Assembly: GCA_902773035.1 (NCBI GenBank)
Contig: CACYDB010000110.1
Location: 1 to 18,658, forward strand
Reading direction: 5' to 3'
Length of the DNA stretch: 18,658 bases
DNA from: an uncultured Ruminococcus sp.
GTDB taxonomy: Bacteria > Bacillota > Clostridia > Oscillospirales > Acutalibacteraceae
This document shows, one piece after another, positions 15,146 through 18,658 of the stretch. A model generated the notes under the pieces. It ran no database searches and was not told where the DNA came from. It was given only the letters and a program-made list of their open reading frames with translations. Each line of letters opens with the position of its first letter. The stretch's first letter is position 1. The position numbers and the translations under genes were made by a program.

Positions 15146-18100
15146 TTATTTCGGAGTGATAACAAACGCGTTTGGATTATCGTCGGGATTTTCCGCGTGG
15201 ATTTTCAGAAAATCTCCAAGATATGACGCGGAGTTGTCGTCTATCAGAATCCACAGCTCATTCTCGGAAAAGCCCTTATAATCCTTTGTCTGCAATTTAT
15301 TGCCGTCGTTGATGATCAGATTGTAGGTGCCCGTTCCGTTATAGGTGAAGCTGTATTCAAACCAGCCGTTAGCGCCCTTAGTCATAGCGCCGCCGGGCCA
15401 GCTCGTATTCGCGGAGTAGTTGCCCTGATCGTTGCCGTCGATATCAGAGCCCCAGATCCAGAGGTAAGGCGTGTAGCTTGATTTTCCGCCGTGCTTAACG
15501 TGAATCTTCACATCATTTCCGACGGGAGTATAGCGGTAATTTATCTGAGCGGGAGCGCCGTAGGGAATTTTGCCCGAGGCGTTCTTCGGAACATTGTCCT
15601 TGTCGAGCTTATATCCGACAAAGCCGCGAGCCTCGGTAGAATAGTCGTCCCCTACCCTGCCCGTCGTTTCAACAGGATCAATGATCGGCTGTCTGTCGCC
15701 GTTGTCGTCGATATAATAGTAATTCGCGATAAATTTGCCCGTTGAGAGCTTATAGTCCGCCAGCCACTTCTGCATCATCGTAACGTCCGAGATATTGACA
15801 GCGCCGTCGTAGTTGAAGTCGAAATTCACGATCTCACCCGCGCTTTTTACAACTATGTCCGCAAGGATCTTTTGCAGGAGAGTAACGTCCTGAATATTGC
15901 TTACGCCGTCATTATTTATGTCGCCGTGCGAGGTGAGCGACTTTGGAACATAATCCGTATATACGTAGGTAACGGTCTTGTGACTGTCTGAATATGCGCC
16001 TGACTCATCACCGACAACATTGTCAAGTGTGTAGATATTCGGGACATCAACTGACGGAGAGGTAATATATCCCGCGCCGATCTCGCCCTGAATGATCATA
16101 GGCTCGTCAAGCTTGTTGCCGAGGGAGTCCTGATATTTAACCTCAACAGTGCCTGTGTTTGACTCTATGGGGTTAGCGTTAAAGCTTTCGGAGTCAACCG
16201 CGATGATCGTTGAGTAGCCGGGAACGGAGAATCTTGAGCCCGTAACCTCGCCGAGCTTTTCAACGCCCGCCTGTTTATCATTTGCGATTATTACCCACGA
16301 GGTACAGGAGGTATCCTTAAGCGTTACGCTGACCTGCTTTGCCGCGGCGTTATGGATGACAGCCATCTTCTTCCACTGACCGCTCTGATCGTTTGTGACC
16401 GTGAAGCCGCACTGGAAAGCGTTCTGTCCGAGGTTAGCGCTCTGGAATACATAGGAATTGAGATAACGGTTATCAGGGCAGGTAAAGGGCATGAAGTTCT
16501 TCCTGATAAGCATAAGCCCGCGGTAATATGAAACGAGATCGGGGTAAGAAACGAGGTTGTTCCAGCTTATCTTATTGATCGAGGAGGGCGAGCGGTATGA
16601 GTTCTCGTCGCCGTACTTGGTGCGAGCCATCTCCTCTCCCGCGAGTATCAGAGGAATACCCTGCGAGGTGAATACGATAGCCGCCGCCATCCTGTTCATT
16701 TTCAGAGCCGTGGTGTTCCTCACGCCGTAATCCGCGAGGGAGGTTGACGACATAATCTGGTCGTAGAGCGTAAGGTTATCGTGGCACGCGGCGTAGGTCA
16801 CCACCTGCTCGGGAGCCCTAGCCTTGAAGTTATAGCTGCCGTCGCGCGTATTCGCGTTAACGCCGTAGTTGATATTGCCCGCGTAGGAGCTGTTGCCCGC
16901 GATAAAGCCCTTGTCGGCTCTGTCAAACACAGAGCCCTTTACGCCGTTGCGAACGCTGTCGTTAAACAGGGCTATACGCGAATCCAGATAGCCGCAATTA
17001 GCCTGAGTAGCCTGTCTGAACTTAGCGCCTGAACAGGTTTTGGTCGGAAATTCGGAGCTTCCTCCTGTCCAGCCCTCACCCCAGATCGTGATTCTATTAT
17101 CAACAGCGTCGAGACGTTCACGGATAATGTTCATCGTCTCAACATCCAGAAGTCCCATAAGGTCAAATCTAAAGCCGTCGATATGATACTCGTCAACCCA
17201 GTACAAGCAGGAGTTTACGATATATTCTCTCGCCATAGCTCTCTCCGACGCGACCTCGTTGCCGCAGCCTGAGCCGTCCGAGAATCCGCCGTTGCTTTTC
17301 ATACGGTAGTAATAATCGGGCACTGTAGCCTGGAAACAGCTGTAGTCCTTGCTGACTGAGGCGGTATGATTGTAAACAACGTCCATAACTACCGAGATTC
17401 CCGCGTTATGAAGCGCCTGGATCATCTGCTTGCACTCTTTGATCCTGACGTTGCCGTCGAAAGCGTTCGACGAATACGAGCCCTCGGGAACGTTATAGTT
17501 CCTTGGATCATAGCCCCAGTTGAACCGGTCGTCATCAACAGCCTCGTTGACAGAGCTGAAATCATAGAAGGGATTTATCTGAACGGTAGTTACGCCGAGC
17601 TGTTTAAGGTAATCAACGCAGGTTGAAACCGTACCTTCATTGTTGAGCGTAGTGCCTGTTTCGGTAAAGGCGAGATATTTTCCGCGGTTTTTATCGCTTA
17701 CTCCCGAAGCCTCGTCCCACGAGAAATCCTTGATATGAACCTCCCAGACAGTAGAATCGGTCTGACTGTCAGGCAGAATATGTCTGTCGCTGTCCCAGTA
17801 GTCAGGATCGGTGGAATCAAGGTCGCAAACCATTGAGCGATCGCCGTTTACGCCTACAGCCACCGAATAAGGATCCTGAGTCTCAGCCGTCTGTGAAGCG
17901 CCGTTGGTTGAATGAATGGAAGTGACCGTGTAGGTATAATAGGTGTCCTTGATGTCGCCGTCAACGGTACACTGCCATACGCCTGTCCAATGAGAACCGT
18001 CCATCAATTTTTCCATTGAGACTTCGCCGAGCTTACCCGCGCCTTCCTCCTTATCGGAGCCTGTAGCAAAGCGGTTGAGAATAACCGACGTCGCTGTCGG

Positions 18101-18316
18101 AGCCCAGAGCTTAAAGGTTGTCGAGGCGGGCGAATAGGTCGCGCCGAGGTCGTCCCCGTCATACGCGTATTCAGCGTCAACCGCTTCGGCGGCGGTCACA
18201 TAGCTGTTCGCGCCGACGGTATCCTTTGACTCAGCCGCGAAGCCTGTCACTGCGCCGAAGGATAACAGCAGGCATACCGCAAGTACGCAAGCGGTAATTT
18301 TCCTTAAAGTTTTCAT
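15146..18316 (-). CDS. Secreted type I pullulanase with internal dockerin and starch-binding-like module
   Basis: A 1056-residue exported debranching enzyme that should cleave alpha-1,6 links in pullulan, amylopectin and their dextrins. Signal peptide ends near Ala28. A CBM48-like domain (about 52-160) precedes the GH13 catalytic domain (about 185-640), which holds the pullulanase signature FNWGYDP (265-271), MDVVYNH (311-317), the nucleophile Asp385 in GFRFD, the acid/base Glu414 in GEGW, and the third acid Asp513 in CHDN. After a C-terminal beta domain come a MucBP-like module (about 722-789), a type I dockerin (about 797-855) with two calcium loops (D799-I-N-N-D-G...D810 and D833-F-N-Y-D-G...D844), a second MucBP-like module (about 860-931) and a starch-binding-like module (about 934-1041; FEYSF, GTYNLIINDG, LQTKD). 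The dockerin implies docking on a cohesin scaffold, as in amylosomes. AAGGAGG lies 6 bases before the ATG. No cohesin or scaffoldin gene is in the window. Confidence 0.95.
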   Translation of the reverse strand: MKTLRKITACVLAVCLLLSFGAVTGFAAESKDTVGANSYVTAAEAVDAEYAYDGDDLGATYSPASTTFKLWAPTATSVILNRFATGSDKEEGAGKLGEVSMEKLMDGSHWTGVWQCTVDGDIKDTYYTYTVTSIHSTNGASQTAETQDPYSVAVGVNGDRSMVCDLDSTDPDYWDSDRHILPDSQTDSTVWEVHIKDFSWDEASGVSDKNRGKYLAFTETGTTLNNEGTVSTCVDYLKQLGVTTVQINPFYDFSSVNEAVDDDRFNWGYDPRNYNVPEGSYSSNAFDGNVRIKECKQMIQALHNAGISVVMDVVYNHTASVSKDYSCFQATVPDYYYRMKSNGGFSDGSGCGNEVASERAMAREYIVNSCLYWVDEYHIDGFRFDLMGLLDVETMNIIRERLDAVDNRITIWGEGWTGGSSEFPTKTCSGAKFRQATQANCGYLDSRIALFNDSVRNGVKGSVFDRADKGFIAGNSSYAGNINYGVNANTRDGSYNFKARAPEQVVTYAACHDNLTLYDQIMSSTSLADYGVRNTTALKMNRMAAAIVFTSQGIPLILAGEEMARTKYGDENSYRSPSSINKISWNNLVSYPDLVSYYRGLMLIRKNFMPFTCPDNRYLNSYVFQSANLGQNAFQCGFTVTNDQSGQWKKMAVIHNAAAKQVSVTLKDTSCTSWVIIANDKQAGVEKLGEVTGSRFSVPGYSTIIAVDSESFNANPIESNTGTVEVKYQDSLGNKLDEPMIIQGEIGAGYITSPSVDVPNIYTLDNVVGDESGAYSDSHKTVTYVYTDYVPKSLTSHGDINNDGVSNIQDVTLLQKILADIVVKSAGEIVNFDFNYDGAVNISDVTMMQKWLADYKLSTGKFIANYYYIDDNGDRQPIIDPVETTGRVGDDYSTEARGFVGYKLDKDNVPKNASGKIPYGAPAQINYRYTPVGNDVKIHVKHGGKSSYTPYLWIWGSDIDGNDQGNYSANTSWPGGAMTKGANGWFEYSFTYNGTGTYNLIINDGNKLQTKDYKGFSENELWILIDDNSASYLGDFLKIHAENPDDNPNAFVITPK

Positions 18317-18339
18317 AGTAAACCTCCTTTTATATAAAT

Positions 18340-18369
18340 ATTATAAAAGTCTATTTATCATCAGCTCAT
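18340..18369 (-). promoter_or_regulatory. Probable promoter of the pullulanase gene
   Basis: TATAAT on the minus strand (18340-18345) is a perfect -10, 23 bases upstream of the ATG. The -35 is weak; ATGAGC (18364-18369, 18-base spacing) is the best match. It overlaps the short gap to the upstream gene, and no terminator is seen between them, so read-through is also possible. A weak -35 would fit an activated promoter, but that is inference. Confidence 0.4.
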
Positions 18370-18376
18370 AATGACG

Positions 18377-18658
18377 TCAGGAACACGCAAAAAACAATTC
18401 GTTGCGGTTATAGCCTGTCGTAGTCATATAGAGCTTAGCTTCGTGGTTTTCCATCAGGTTTGATACGATATACTGACGGAAGGAATCAACATCTCCGTCC
18501 GTGTCCGTAATATCAAAGATTTTGCCCGAATCACGCAGGATAACTCTTACGCCGTCATCCTCCGAAATTATGGTACATTCCGCGTACAGAGGCTTGCCCG
18601 ACTCCGAGTTTTTATCGGAAATCAACATCAGGATATCCTCCGTGATCACTCCGCCGAA
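18377..18658 (-). CDS. GHKL-type ATP-binding protein, C-terminal fragment (5' end beyond window)
   Basis: Only the last 93 residues are present; the reading frame is open to the window edge, starting in FGGVITED. A GTG at 18649 could be read as a start but has no ribosome binding site visible and lies inside the fold, so the gene is taken as cut by the window. The segment VILRDSGKIFD (with the RDxG ATP-lid type motif), followed by SFRQYIVSNLMENHE and a KLYMTTTGYNRNELFF end, is typical of GHKL / HATPase_c_2 domains related to anti-sigma-factor kinases of the RsbW/SpoIIAB kind, sometimes found as the C-terminal part of larger membrane proteins. It might pair with a STAS-domain partner such as the protein at 3282-4415, but nothing in the sequence proves that. 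It ends 60 bases before the pullulanase start. Confidence 0.7.
   Translation of the reverse strand, partial: FGGVITEDILMLISDKNSESGKPLYAECTIISEDDGVRVILRDSGKIFDITDTDGDVDSFRQYIVSNLMENHEAKLYMTTTGYNRNELFFACS

Noticed and set aside
18372..18379. TGACGTCA palindrome at the end of the GHKL gene
   Set aside because: Eight-base palindrome overlapping a stop codon; likely chance and not linked to a known bacterial operator.
1..18658. CRISPR arrays, tRNA or rRNA genes, transposases, phage genes
   Set aside because: I looked for regularly spaced repeats, tRNA-like cloverleaf sequences and mobile-element proteins and saw none.

Overview
The window looks like chromosomal DNA from a low-to-mid GC gut Firmicute, most like the Ruminococcus / Oscillospiraceae group. 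The evidence is a dockerin-bearing secreted pullulanase (dockerin amylases are known from the amylosome of Ruminococcus bromii-type resistant-starch degraders), an LPxTG pilus operon with sortases, fibro-slime type surface adhesin architecture, AGGAGG-type ribosome binding sites and strong sigma-A promoters. The exact species cannot be fixed from sequence alone. All nine complete genes and the one partial gene are on the minus strand, so they read from right to left.

From right to left: the C-terminal end of a GHKL-type ATPase gene (cut by the window edge, ending at 18377); a type I pullulanase with CBM48, GH13, two MucBP-like modules, an internal dockerin and a C-terminal starch-binding-like module (18316-15146); an unrecognised six-helix membrane protein (14964-14305); then a sortase pilus operon driven by a near-consensus promoter (14176-14148), made of a 1251-residue tip-adhesin-like protein, a 462-residue LPKTG backbone pilin, a class C pilus sortase and a second sortase (14032-7114). 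After that come a secreted GH3 beta-N-acetylhexosaminidase with a very lysine-rich tail (7009-4574), a STAS domain fused to an APH-like kinase (4415-3282), and a hybrid histidine kinase with two extracellular solute-binding sensor domains (3065-162). Almost every transcription unit ends in a recognisable hairpin terminator and starts with a recognisable promoter.

The most interesting signal is the pilus tip protein. Two tandem modules (about residues 336-495) look like CBM26-type starch-binding modules, inserted in the middle of a fibro-slime domain. The neighbouring pullulanase carries a related-looking module at its C terminus. The inferred picture is a starch-binding sortase pilus next to an amylosome-type debranching enzyme: the pilus would hold the cell to starch granules while the dockerin-borne pullulanase cleaves alpha-1,6 branches. 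The tip protein also ends in a degenerate sorting signal (APTTAG in place of LPxTG), and the second sortase lacks the lid and C-terminal membrane anchor of the pilus sortase, so the two odd features may belong together. The remaining genes (cell-wall type GH3, STAS-kinase, GHKL ATPase, hybrid kinase) are probably independent transcription units; a link between them and the pilus is only a suggestion from proximity.
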